Source of the DNA: Limnanthes douglasii subsp. nivea
Lineage: Eukaryota; Streptophyta; Magnoliopsida; Brassicales; Limnanthaceae
Assembly (NCBI GenBank): GCA_036936605.1
Contig: JAUPFV010000001.1
Coordinates: 76,279,910-76,343,909, forward strand
Direction: 5' to 3'
Length of the DNA: 64,000 bases
The translations under genes were made by a program, and so were the position numbers. This document shows positions 1-11,400 of the stretch, in pieces (the first letter of the stretch is position 1; each line of letters starts with the position of its first letter). The notes beneath the pieces were generated by a model. It worked only from the letters and a program-made list of their open reading frames with translations. It did no database searches and was not told where the DNA came from.

Positions 1-50
1 CAAGAACTCAAAGTTGTTGAGCAGATAGAAAAGAAGAAAAGAGATGTAAC

Positions 51-209
51 TTGTTGAGCTCGAATCGGAGAGAAAGACGAGGCATTACGTCTGTTAATGT
101 CCATCGGAGACCGCCGGGCGGAGAAATGAGTAATACGATTGTGACTCGATGGAATCACCGGAGCTGAAATTCTAGGGCTTGCTCTTTGCGTAGACATCAA
201 TCCCTCCAT
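51..209 (-). CDS. IGPS: Indole-3-glycerol phosphate synthase, exon 1 (copy 1)
   Basis: This is the first exon of a chloroplast IGPS gene, the tryptophan-pathway enzyme that closes the indole ring. The gene reads leftward and runs off the window. The exon gives 53 codons from the ATG at 209, starting MEGL and ending RAQQ, followed by a GT donor at 50-49. The sequence is rich in Ser and Arg and poor in acidic residues, as expected of a chloroplast transit peptide; the catalytic barrel lies in later exons. Bases 1-260 match 33601-33860 exactly, so this is a paralogue of the broken gene at 28.6-33.8 kb. Nothing visible in this exon is damaged, so this copy could be the functional one, but the rest is outside the window. 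Confidence 0.8.
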
Positions 210-430
210 TTTCGGTGAAACCTCAACGCCAGTTTCTTCAGTGAGGCTTTGCTCGATGATTGGTTAAGAATTAGGATTTTATATAGGGAATTCGTGTCTT
301 ATACTAGACCTGGATATATAGGGTCACACCTACTAGTACTGGCTTTTACTTGCTATATCTGTTTTTCAGTCTGTATTGTATACTTCATTTCGCAAAGTAG
401 TGATAAAAAAGCCAAATTTACTAATAACCT
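210..430 (-). promoter_or_regulatory. IGPS copy 1 5' UTR/upstream region
   Basis: Sequence between the IGPS start codon and the flanking transposon. It is alignable to 33810-33985 upstream of the second IGPS copy with a few substitutions and indels, then continues past an empty insertion site near 388 where copy 2 carries a 1.1-kb element. Promoter function is inferred from position only. A clear TATA box was not assigned. Confidence 0.4.
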
Positions 431-637
431 ATGTATTTTTGTTTTGGGATAGGCTATATTGGTATCTCATTTGGCTATATTGAGAGACCCCAAAATCAGA
501 TTTTTTTTTTTCTTCAATGTAAAATGTCTATTTTATCTTTTATTTATAAGACCAACTTTGTAAAAAAAAAACTAAGTTTCTTCTATTTCTCCTTTAAGCT
601 TTCTATCTCTAAAATTACTAAAAACTCTAGAAAAACC

Positions 638-3600
638 ATGGATTCGAGTGATTGAGGTGAAGGTTTCAGCTGCTATATCGATGATTTTGCGTTGGAGGAG
701 GATGAACCGTTGACGGACCATTTGCAAACCCAAGATGAGGTGATTTTTGTATTTTTTATGTTCCTGTGCGAATATAGCGCTGGTAGCGTTACATATTGGA
801 TGAACTGCGAACCCAGGGTTCGCAGTTTTGCATGAAAAAAGATGCAAAATCGCGAACAGGCTGTTCGCGAAAACACCAAATGGACGAACAACGTGTTCAC
901 GATTTTGCCAACATTGCGAGCACCCCATTCGCAAATATACCAAATGGACGAACAACCAATACGCAATTTTGCCAAATACACTCGTACGGTGCTCGCAATT
1001 TGGCCAAATCTTTGTATTGGTTGTTCGCGATTTGGCAGAAAAATCGAACTCAATATCCGCGAATATGACCTGTTTTGCAAATTAAATGATCGGTTACAAT
1101 TAAGTATGTTTTCATATAATTGCATCAATCACATATGTAGGGACCGGATCAACCGCCATGTTCGATGGTCGATTACACGAAAGTGTTTAGTACGGACATC
1201 TTTGACACCAAAGCCGATTTGATAGATTAGGTCGAGTCTGAAAGCATAAAACTAGGATTTATTTTGGTCCGTAGTAAAAACGACGACGGTAGCAAAGTAC
1301 GAAAACTTGTAGGATATATTTTAGGTGCGAGAGGCACGGAGTTTACAAACCTAACCCCAAACCGGGGTATGTTAAGAAGCGCCGAGAATGTTCATGCAAA
1401 AAATGCGGGTGTCCGTTCTATTTAAGAGGGAGTCCGGTTATTGGAAATTGATAGTGCTAAACGTGAAACACAACCATGAACCATTTTTGTACTTGGAGGG
1501 TTATTCACGAGCTGCTAGGCTAAAAGTTGAAGAACAATTGTTCGTTCGTAGCCAAACGGAAGTCGGTTCTCGACCAAGAGAGATATATCGCAGTTTGAAG
1601 ATTAAAGACCCGCAAAATGTATCAAGCATGCGCACGATATACAACATGTGGCAAAAACATGATTTGGTTGATAAAGCGGGCAATACCCAAATGCAATACT
1701 TGTTTTCTAAGTTAAAAGAACATGAGTACTATGTTTGGGAGCGAACTTGTGAAGCAACGTACGAGATCCTCGAGTTGTTTTTTGCACACCCTAAAAGCAT
1801 CGATTTCATGCGCACTTTTCCTCAAGTTCTTATAATAGATAGCACGTATAAGACTACAAGGTATAAGATGCCTTTACTTGAAATAGTTGGCCAAACTTCG
1901 ACGAAGAAGACATTTTGTGTTGCTTTTGTTTTTTTGAGCTCCGAGAAACAAGAGAACTACACTTGGGGATTGAGCGTTCTAAAGAATGTGTTGACGAACA
2001 ACAAGTGCGCATTACCTAACATTATCGTCACCGATAGAGAGTTGGCTTTTACTATCGATGATATATTTCCGGACGCAACTCATATGCTATGCAATTGGCA
2101 TATTGGTAGGAACATCACCTCTTATGCTAAAAAAGTTTTACCGAATTCAGACATGGCCGAAGAGCTCGGCGAATATTACCAAAGGATAGCTTATTTGGCC
2201 ACGCTCGAAGATTATAACAAAAACCTTGCCGAATTGCACCACACGTACGCATTTTGTTCATTGGTTATCGAGTACGTTATGAAGTAATGCATTGACAAAT
2301 ACTGACACAAATTTCTCAATAATTACACGAACAAATTTAAACATTTTGGCAACCAAACTAGTAATCAGTGAGTTATATTTTCATCTCCACACAATATTTT
2401 TTAATATCAAGTGTTAGAAATCTAATTTATTTTATCTCACGTTATAGGGCGGAGAGTGCTTACTCGAGCCTCAAGCGGGCAATTGGTAGTAGTCTATGCA
2501 CATTCGAGCAATTTTGGAAAATGTCCATGCATTGCTAACCGCTCAACACTCTAACATTTTCGAGTCATTCGAGCGTAATAGGTATCGTCCAAGAAACTCA
2601 ACTAGGGGGCTTAACAAAACCATCTACAAGGATGTCAAAGGTGAGCTTTCATGTACGACTACAGAATTAATAGAGACAAATCTCGCAACGGTCTTGAAAA
2701 TATAGTTCACTCCCGAAATGTGTGGGTGTGTTATTAGAACAACTCATAATTTACCATGTGCATGCGAATTAACTTTGATTTATAAAGGAGGAAGAGCGGT
2801 TAGAAAAGATGAGTGTGATGTTTATTGGAGTACGTTAAAGATCAAACCTAACGATGAGTTTGATACCGAAGACGAGATCACGAGAAAACTCTCCTTAATA
2901 GATAGCACCATCCGCGGTTACGGGCAACACGTCGAAGATCACGTCATAAATTGGATGATGCAAATCCTAGATCCCGCTAGAAGTCATATTTTGGAACCTA
3001 AGGAGTCGGTAGTCACTAAAGGTAGGAAAAAAGCCGGCCAAGACAAATCAACTAAACGAGACCCTAGCGAGTGGGAATACGATGGTAGTCTAGGCGCTAG
3101 CACTGCCGGTACGATAGGAAGCACAACCGTCTCGGTAGCTAATAGAACATTTTTAGCTCCAAAAGACGAGGCGAAAGATAAAGCGAAAACCAAGGCTCAA
3201 CCGAAGAAAGAGAGAGTGTCTCGATCGAAAAGATTATCGAAGGGCAAAGATTTTAGCGGCTACGAGAGTTGGTTTCCTAACTATTTGCATGAATATATTT
3301 CTATCGTCGAAGACGTGTCTCCCGACGGTAATTGCGGATTCCGAGTCGTTGCTTTAACGGTATACGATAAATCCGATTCATGGGACCAAGTTAGACAGGA
3401 TTTGATCGGCAAATTGCAAAATGAACGCGAGCTATGGGAGAGAATGTTTGATGGTTCACAAAGTGTAGATAACCTAGTGAGAAGGTTGAACGTTTTTGAA
3501 TTGTATGGTGTCGGTAGTCGGTATTAGATGACGTTACCCGATTTAGGGTTAGTGATAGCCACTAGATACCAATGTATCGTATACCACATTTCACTCCACT

Positions 3601-3960
3601 AATCATACACTTATCTACCTCTACACGGTGTGCCTCCTCGATCATGTCCTAACATGGAAGTTGGTATAGGTTTTGTACACGGTAACCATTTCGTGAAAGT
3701 AAGTATACAAATGAATGTTTTAATTTTATATATTATTTTGTGACCAAATATTTATCTTACTTTTATTTGTGTATGTTGTGTTGAATGGACCACTTCCGAA
3801 AATCTATCCTACTTGGTTTCTGTTTCGCACGGAAGAAGCCGTCACCAGTTGGGCAATACCGCTCGACAAGAAATTGAACAAACATAACCAAATCAAGCCC
3901 GCCCAACCATCGACCGCACGCGAAGAGCCACCACGTGTCTTCGATTTGGCGGAAGACTAA
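638..3960 (+). pseudogene. Mutator-like (MULE) transposase with SWIM and OTU protease domains, decayed
   Basis: A FAR1-type MULE transposase. From about 1270 there is a FAR1-like DNA-binding region with a CXCKKCGCPF zinc-binding segment. The MULE catalytic core follows at 1388-2287 (IDSTYKT, then VTDRELA, then CNWHIG), then a split AESA segment, a SWIM finger at 2718-2790 (CGCV...LPCAC, where the last ligand is Cys instead of the usual His), a basic linker, and an OTU cysteine-protease domain with DGNCGFR near 3326 and the catalytic-type His in GNHFV near 3690. The last exon is at about 3769-3960. A likely intron spans 2368-2446. Breaks: the ATG at 638 meets a stop after five codons, there is a frameshift near 2515, and stops occur at 2288, 2703 and 3525 (a Trp codon in the related relic at 63.3 kb), plus one after 3590. 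It cannot make an intact protein. Terminal inverted repeats were not identified. Confidence 0.75.
796..1045. repeat. GTTCGCGATTTTGCC-type degenerate array, 5' side of MULE
   Basis: Six or more diverged copies of a 30-45 bp unit with the core TTCGC(G/A)ATTT(T/G)GCC, in both orientations, sitting in the presumed first intron of the MULE gene. Related units recur on the 3' side at 4190-4360, so the array belongs to the element. Reading frames through it are products of the repeat. Confidence 0.6.
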
Positions 3961-4189
3961 TGATTTGTTTATGCATTAGTTGTTTTTATCCCGTTGTGTT
4001 TACGAATACTTTTTTTTACTTTCATCTCGGTTTGTAATCGATACTCCCACGTTTTATTTATTTTGAAAATTCCATTTCATAAAATTATTGTAAAATAAAT
4101 AACCATCTTAAATTAAATTACCGTTTGAACATAAAAATTATAATGTTAGCAAAAAAAAAGTGAAAAAAAAAATCAATTAATCGACACCG
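3961..4189. other. AT-rich MULE 3' flank
   Basis: AT-rich sequence after the last MULE exon. No gene or clear signal seen. Confidence 0.4.
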
Positions 4190-4360
4190 TGGCGGATTTG
4201 CGAATAGGGAATGTTGGATTGTGGAAAAATCGCGCACACCCAATGCTGCAATTTGACAAAATTGCGAACGGGTTGTTCGCAATTCTGGCCATCTACAGCC
4301 TCCTGCATTCGCGAATTTGGCAACTTACAGCGTTCTGTGTTCGCAAAGACCTCTGTAAAT
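4190..4360. repeat. TTCGC-rich array, 3' side of MULE
   Basis: Contains several units such as GTTCGCAATTCTGGCC and ATTCGCGAATTTGGC, matching the array at 796-1045. Its presence on both sides of the transposase gene suggests subterminal repeats of one element. Confidence 0.5.
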
Positions 4361-4385
4361 TTTATAATTTTACTATTTTGTAACT

Positions 4386-5035
4386 TTCTCGAGTCCAAAA
4401 CTCATTTTTTTACCAACATTATACATTAGTCATTTGAATCGAATGATTCGAAATTTGTGGGGAAAAAACACAAAAAGGTAAAAAAAACTACTTCAAAGTA
4501 GCCTAAAGTGGTAACAATTTAGTCATTTTCACGTTTATTTATTTCTTGAGTCCGAAACTCTATTTTTTACCAACATTATACATTAGTCATTTTGACTCGA
4601 ATGATTCGAAATTTGTGCAAAAAATAATAATTTAATAAAAACTAAAAAAAGGTAAGAAAAACTACTACAAAGTAGCTCAAAGTGGTCACAATTTAGTCAT
4701 TTTCATGTTTATTTACTTCTTCAGTCCGAAACTCTATTTTTTTACTAACATTATACATTAGTCATTTTGACTTGAATGATTCAAAATTTGTACAAAAAAA
4801 TAATTTTAAAAAAAACTCAAAAAGGTCAAAATAACCACTACAAAGTAGCTCAAAGTTGTCACAATTTAGTCATTTTCACTTTTATTTACTTCTTGAGTCC
4901 GAAATTCTATTTTTTTACCAACATTATACATTACTCATTTTGCCTCGAATGATACGAAATTTGTGCAAAACAAAATAATTTAAAAACACCCTAAAAAATG
5001 GTAAAAAAACTAATTAAAAGTAGCTTAAAGTTGTC
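4386..5035. repeat. Four-unit tandem repeat, 157-175 bp period
   Basis: Four diverged direct copies of a unit containing GAGTCCGAAACTC, then ACCAACATTATACATTAGTC, GAATGATTCGAAATTTGTG and CAAAGTAGCTCAAAGT. The ACCAACATT anchor recurs at about 4411, 4568, 4743 and 4916. The array is AT-rich and has no coding potential. It may be the right subterminal region of the MULE. Confidence 0.75.
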
Positions 5036-5341
5036 AGACTTGTAAGGATAACGTAATCTGAATAGGCGAATAATGTTGTGACACATAATATATACAAAAA
5101 TACACACATATCTAAGATCATTATTACAACCCACGTGGTTTAAAGCAATGTCTTATTATAGCTAAGGACAACACTGCATTCGAAAGGGTATGAATATCGA
5201 TATAATGAGACCCTATCCAAATATTAAACGTCCACCAAAATTGACTCGCCCCCTATAATAAAGGACATAAAATCAAGAAAAATACGACACTTGCCAAACA
5301 TATAACATTCACAAAAATATAAAACTTGTTAAAGTTTACGT
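5036..5341. other. Intergenic, no gene seen
   Basis: AT-rich spacer. It holds a GATATAATGAGACCC motif near 5200 that recurs near 6612 in the same orientation. No coding signal. Confidence 0.4.
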
Positions 5342-5710
5342 ATGGAGTTTACGGCGGACGAAGACTACCACATACGACAAGCTGTGAAGATTGCCCACCA
5401 GATACTGGGGAAAGATACCAGCGATCAGTTTTTTGAGCGTGTACTATGTACGATGTATATAAACTACGACCGTTTAGGTATAAGAGGTATCGTTGTGCGT
5501 ACTCGTGAGGAGATCAAACGCAGATATAATTTTTGCAAGCCAATACAGCAGTTGTGTTTCTTGCCACCGTTAATTAAGCAATAAGTAGCTTCCGTTTGGA
5601 ACTTGAGCTTGATAGACTGCATCACGAGAGATATTGTAGCATTTCTAGAGGATAGAATTATTGCAAGGGGTGGAGTGGATGATGTGGAATACAAACTTAG
5701 ATACGACTAA
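5342..5710 (+). pseudogene. Small SANT/Myb-like protein, forward copy
   Basis: Unrecognised protein of about 122 codons, broken by a stop at 5582 (LIKQ*VASVWN). It starts MEFTADEDYH and has an acidic start, a helical region, and a second half with VVRTREEIKRRY. The arrangement recalls the Myb/SANT-like proteins encoded beside PIF/Harbinger transposases (an acidic 'T.EED' helix, then an R-x-L/I-K-x-RW/Y helix), but the match is weak. An inverted homologue lies at 6085-6461, sharing the start, the FLP..IKQ segment, the VWN segment and an acidic DD...YD tail. The shared sequence over the whole length argues that it was once a real protein. Confidence 0.45.
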
Positions 5711-5734
5711 GCCTTCCAGTGATGTTATTTTACG

Positions 5735-5975
5735 TTGTTATTTTCTTAGCGGTTGTTATTTGAAGTTGTGATTTATCTTATTAGTTGTTGTTTGAAGTTG
5801 TGATTTTCGTATTAGTGGTTGTTAAGTTAAGTTGTGATTTTTCTAATTAGTCGTTGTGTGAAGTTGTGATTTTCGTATTACTGGTTGTTAATTTAAGTTG
5901 TGATTTCCATATTAGTTGTTGTGTTAAGTTGTTATTGTTCTTATTAGTTGTTGTCTTAAGTTGTGGTTACCAAAT
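5735..5975. repeat. Tandem array, about 35-bp unit
   Basis: About seven diverged copies of a unit like GAAGTTGTGATTTTCGTATT followed by AGTGGTTGTT. It lies between the two convergent SANT-like ORFs. It has no coding value. Confidence 0.7.
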
Positions 5976-6084
5976 AAAAACTACAACATGGTAATGGAAA
6001 CTAAAACAGGTTATAACATTAACTTAAACAAACAAATAATACATAACCTACAAGATGCAAACAATTAAAAACATAACACAATGC

Positions 6085-6461
6085 TCAATCGTCGAAGTCA
6101 TATCCCAAGTTGTCGTCAGAGTCAATCCCCTATTCCCTTTCAGTAATCCTATTATGAAGATACACTACCATATCCTTAGTGATGTAGTCTACCACCGTCA
6201 TGTTCCAGACGACATCTGCTTCTTGCTTAATTTTAAATGGTAGAAACAACAAACGATTTATTGATTTGTAAAAAATGTACCTTTCCTTGATTTGGTCACA
6301 GTTACGCACAACAAAACCTTCAGTTCCTTGATGGCCGTAGTTGTAGTACATCTTACACAAGACCATCTAAAAAATGCATCGCTACTATCTTCCCCCAACT
6401 CGTGGAGGGCAAGCTTCACTGCCTCGAGCAAATGGTAGTCTTCATTAGGGGTAAACTCCAT
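6085..6461 (-). pseudogene. Small SANT/Myb-like protein, reverse copy
   Basis: Homologue of the 5342-5710 ORF in the opposite orientation. It begins MEFTPNEDYH at 6461 and keeps the region after the stop of the forward copy as IKQEADVVWN, which shows that the forward stop is secondary. This copy has its own damage: a one-base frameshift near 6365 (between DAFF and the VLC.MY.NY segment) and a TAG near 6130 (ITERE*GIDSDD). The protein's function is unknown; a DNA-transposon accessory protein is the best guess. Confidence 0.45.
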
Positions 6462-6814
6462 TGGTTAAACTGTTTATGTTTGAGGAGTACTTAACGTCTA
6501 TTTATAGGTTTGTGGTTGTTTGGGCGGGAAGTACATTAAACGCGGGTGTTTTTTACGGCAATTTCTGTAGGTGTCTCGTTATAGCGAGACACCTGATAAT
6601 GGAAGTTATGATATAATGAGACCCCTATTATTGCATTGCAACATTTGAGTACTTTTGTAAATATTTGGATGTTTTTTGGTTGGATATTTATCTTGAAAAC
6701 AATAACACTTAAACTTCTTAATATGTCAATTTCATTAAAACATTACACTTTAATCAAAATCATTGCATAATTAGAAATACATAAACAAATAACTTAAAAC
6801 AAATGATAGATAAG
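6462..6814. other. Spacer with a perfect 9-bp-stem hairpin
   Basis: Mostly AT-rich. Bases 6570-6593 form a hairpin, GGTGTCTCG with a 6-base loop and CGAGACACC. A related GAGACCCC motif follows at about 6618. No gene seen. Confidence 0.4.
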
Positions 6815-7339
6815 CTAACCCTGAGTTAGTATAACACACTTAGTTTTATGATAGTTCCATCCATGCTCAAAGCGTTTCTCGAATGAATATTCATCTTCCT
6901 CACTACTTCCTTCGGGAGTTGAGTTAGTATCAACGGTGCTGGCTATTGCGTCGGCTATTTCTTGCTCCATTTGCTGCATCGCATGTGACACCATCTCCTA
7001 CGTAATTGTACTTTGGAATCCTATGTTGAATACATTTCGGACTTTGCTTCGGAGTTCGTAAGGAAGTGACTCAATCTGTATAGTTACTGTTTTAAGATAA
7101 GCTAACTTATCAACGACTTCTTCGCGTCTGCGTGGTTGGGGAATTAAACATAATGGACACGATGCCCTATAATGCTCTACAAACTGCAAGTAATCTAACG
7201 ATATACTGTTCCCCATCTTGTTCATCATAATAAAACAACCCAGCATGTGGAGCATAAAACCCTTAGTGACACACTCTGCGGTATCATCAGACATGGTATC
7301 ATCCATAAACTGGGGCTGCATGTACTGCTCACGTAAAAA
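6815..7339 (-). pseudogene. Plant-mobile-domain-like protein fragment
   Basis: A coherent reading frame of about 174 codons, preceded by a good 3' splice site (TTTACAG at 7340). It is interrupted by a single TAG near 6997 and ends in an acidic tail (GSSEEDEY) with a stop at 6815. The segment GFMLHMLGCFIMMNKMGN followed by a helix is similar in pattern to the plant mobile domain (ARAYLLxLLGxxLFxxxxGN), which is found in MAIN-like host proteins and in several transposon proteins. Only part of the domain is present and no upstream exon was found. The assignment is by eye. Confidence 0.35.
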
Positions 7340-7706
7340 CTGTAAAGTTAGAAACTAAAAAGCGGAGATAAGAAATGAATCAAATGGAGCAAGTGGATAG
7401 ATCATCTCTAGTGAGCAATAGTGTGGTACTAAAGTCAGGCAACATCGAGTTTAGAAATGAATGACAGAGAGCGCACTTGGTCATCCAATCAGAAGTACAT
7501 AAGCTGCATACAAAAAAATAGTAAGTTAGTGGAAGTATTATATAGGCCAGCAAATCGTGTCATGGAATCAGAAACGAAGGTCTAAAAAAAATTTGGTTTT
7601 AGGCCATGAAAACAATGACCGGGGAGAGGAACCAAAGACTCATCTCAAACCAGACATGATTTAGCAGTTCCGCCTTAAATGCTCTAAGAATGAGAAGGTT
7701 GATTTT
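7340..7706. other. Intergenic, no gene seen
   Basis: No coding signal or repeat recognised. The right end meets the truncated 5' end of the LSMT-like gene near 7720. Confidence 0.3.
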
Positions 7707-8248
7707 ATGAAGATTAGCGTGGTACTCCCTTGTCTGTCTACATTCTCGGTCCCCACCAAAGTCCAACACCAGCACCATGCTTTCTCTCATCACTTCTCAT
7801 CTTCTCTTCGCCAACCCACAATCCGTTGCTCAGTCTCGACGAGCGACCCCGCCAAAACCACGACGACGACTCTGAGTATCCGATGGGGTTGCGACGTCGA
7901 TCCAATAAATAACGCGACGGTGCTGCAGCGATGGATCTCGGATTCCGTTATGCCGCCACAGAAAATGGCGTTGCAGAAAGTGGAGGTTGGTGAAAGAGGA
8001 TTAGTCGCGTTGAAGAATATAAGGACAGGAGAGAATTTGCTTTTCGTGCCTCCTTCTCTTGTCATCACTGCTGATTATGTAAGATTTTTTTCCCATTTGG
8101 CAGTCGAATTGTGCGTCTGTATAAGCATGCGATTGTTCTAAATGCTTCATGCTTCTTGTTTGTCTACTTGTTTACGTAGTTTTTTTCTTTTTTACTTAGA
8201 GAGATTTAAGCTTTGTACTAACAAAGTGCGATCAAGAATTGTATATTT

Positions 8249-8460
8249 TCTAGTCTCAAAACATATTAATATACACCGTTTTTAGACAAAAGGGATAATG
8301 CTCAAGTCTCAAGACCAATTGATTTATTAGGTAATAGAGATGACTATTAAATAGTCAAAAGTTGAGTAGACAAAAAGATAGCACAAACTGAAAGGACAAT
8401 GTGAAAAAGAAACGGACAAACTCAAAGGACACAATTAGAAGTTTGAGATTAGATGCAACA
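8249..8460 (-). repeat. Copia 1 3' LTR
   Basis: Paired with 12441-12652. On the minus strand it runs TGTTGCAT...GACTAGA. The ends are defined by the target duplication on one side and the polypurine tract on the other. Confidence 0.9.
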
Positions 8461-8475
8461 CTCTCTCTCCTAATC

Positions 8476-11400
8476 TCAACCTCGTTTACTCAAGTTTTTG
8501 ACTCCCAATAGTTTCCTCATGTATTCAAACTTGACAGTAGCTAGCCCCTTTGTCAAAATATCTGCTCTTTGATCGTTGCTGCAAACATGTTTCAAGACAA
8601 CTTCTCCTCGCTCTACGCATTCCCTAATAAAGTGAAACCTTATGTCGATATGCTTGCTTCTACCATGGAACATAGGATTCTTAGCCAGGTCGATTGTAGA
8701 TCAATTATCTATGCATAAAATCACTGAGCCAACAGCTTCATGTGTTATCTGACTAAGAGTATTTCTAAGCCAAATACCTTGGCAAGCCGCTGCGGTAGGA
8801 GCTATGAATTCAGCCTCACACGATGATAGAGCAACACACTTCTGTTTTCGTGAGACCCAAGTGATAATACTCTCATTCAAGTAATAAAATATGCTTCATG
8901 TGCTCTTTCTATCTTCAATTTGTCCACCCAAGTCACTGTCTGAAAACCCAGTTAACACATTGTTGCCACTGTTCTTTGTATACACCAACCTGTGTTGTAT
9001 AGTTCCCTTAACATACCTGAGTATTCTTTTCACTGCATCCCGGTGCCTTTTTGTGGGTTTTTCCATATATCGGCTGACTATACCCACTGAGTATGCGATA
9101 TCTGGTCGCGTATGAACCAAGTATCGTAGACCTCCTACCATACTCTTGTAGTCTGTAGCATTGACCAACTTTCGTGTCTCGTCTCGATCAAGCTGTTCCT
9201 TTGGATCCATTGGATACTTCGTCGGATTACAATCTTCCATGCCTGCATTTTCTAGATTTTTTCGTACATAACCTGCTTGTTTTAATTCGATATATCCTTA
9301 TCATTGTTCAACTTCTATTCCCAAGTAGTAACTAAGCTTTCCTATGTCGCTCATCTCGAACTGAAGCTTCATCTGGTTCTTGAAATCCTTGATTGCTAAG
9401 ACACTCATGCCTGTTACTAGAATGTCATCCACGTATACTGCAATAACCAAACTGTTTTCTCCCTCCTTTCTTGTGTATACAGCATGCTCGTACGGAGAAC
9501 GAGTAAATCCAAGCTTTATAAGACATGAATTCAGTTTGGCGTACCAAGCACGAGGCGTCTGGCGAAGTCCATACAAAGCTTTAGACAATTTGTACACTAG
9601 GTGCTCTTGTTCCTTTCTTTCAAATCCCTCTGGTTGGGAAACGTATACATCTTCCACTATATCTCCATTCAAAAAGGTTGTCTTTACGTCGAGATGGTGC
9701 ACTTCCCATTGATTTTTAGCTGCCAAAGCTAATAGCAACCTCACTGTCTCCAACCGAGTAACTGGTGCGTATACTTCATCAAAATCAATGCCACGTTCTT
9801 GTATATAACCCTTTGCTACGAGGCGTGCCTTGTATTTTACCACCTTCCCATTGGTATCCCTTTTTAATTTATAGATCCATTTCAGACCTATGATCTTCTG
9901 TCCAGGTGGTAGACTCGTCAATTTCCATGTATCATTTTCCTCAATAGAATCCATCTTCTGCCTCATTGCTTACCGCCAGTTGACATCTTTTGCTGCCTGT
10001 GTATAGTTGACAGGTTCGTCTACCCCCATGAGCCACAATTCTTCTTCATCAAGCTCTATTTCCTCCATGACATTGTAAATTTCACTCAAAGGTCTGAATC
10101 TTTTTGGCTCTGTGCTATCATCGTAATTATCTCGATTGATTCTAGAAGCAGACGACTGAGAATGTGGAGTGGATACCTGAGTGTTACTGTAGTTGTCATA
10201 TCCAACAGAGGACTGAGAAGACTCAGAAGCCCGAGACTATGGTGTTGACGTCTGGGTGTTATTGCCACTATAGTTGTCATCACCATACTCTACGATTTCG
10301 GTCTCATCTTGACCCGTTTTATCAACCTCAGGCATACTTGCCACAATAAAACTCTTCTGTGTCTCCTCCCTATCTGCAATCACACTCCATGGTCATTGCT
10401 TTGTTTCTTCGAAAATGACATCACGGCTTATATGTATACGATCTTCCTTGGGATCATATAAACGGTATCCTTTAGTTCCAGGCTTTCTCCCCAGATTAAC
10501 TAACTTTTTACTACGATCATCCAGCTTTGTGTTGTGCACACTTGGAGTTTTCATGTGCGATAAGCACCCAAAGACCCGTACATGACTTATCTGCGGTTTC
10601 CTTGTTGTCCATGATTCATACGGTGTCTTATCTGTCAATGCTTGCGTGGGTAGTCTATTGAGGATGTATACCGAGTTTCTGACTGCTTCAGCCCACATCT
10701 TTGATGGCAATTGCATTTCCTTGAGACTACTTCTAGTCATCTCCACAATAGTTCGGTTTCAACGCTCTACCACTCTGTTTTGTTGCGGAGTGTAGGGTGT
10801 CGTGAGGTGTCGCTCAATTCATGCATTCTCACAGTAGTCTTTAAACTCATTAGAATTGAATTCACCTCCTCTGTCAGTTCTCAGCACCTTGATTCTTTTC
10901 TCTGACCCGTTCTCAACCAATACGCGAAACTTTTTGAATGCTTTGAATGCCTCATCCTTAGTTCTTAGAAATTACACCCACATAAACCTGCTAAACTCAT
11001 CAACTAAAATAAATAAATATCTGTATCCAGAGGTAGTAGTTGGAGATATCGGACCGCACAGATCATCATGTATAAGTTCTAGTACCTTTTTTGCACTAAA
11101 CTTGGATTTGGCTGGAAATACCTTCCTGGTTTGCTTTCTCATTAAGCACCCATCACACACGACATTTGGTTTTATTATCCTGGGCATTCCTTCTACCATC
11201 TGGTGCTTAGACATGAGAGTCATGGCTTGATAATTTACGTGCTCAAGACGGGCATGCCACAATCTCGTGATGTCATCCGCTTTAGTCATCAAGCATTCCT
11301 GTTTGTTAGTATCAATAATAATTTTGTAAAGTCGATTGGCAGATCATTTTACCTTCATCAACAATCTGTCTTTGTTGTCGTAGATCCTCCGAAATTCTCC

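Noticed and set aside
572..1222. Several overlapping frames on both strands in the TTCGC-rich region
   Set aside because: All arise from translating the same degenerate repeat; no codon pattern or homology.
4386..5035. CRISPR-like or satellite array
   Set aside because: Only four diverged units without unique spacers, in plant nuclear DNA; a simple tandem repeat in a transposon flank.
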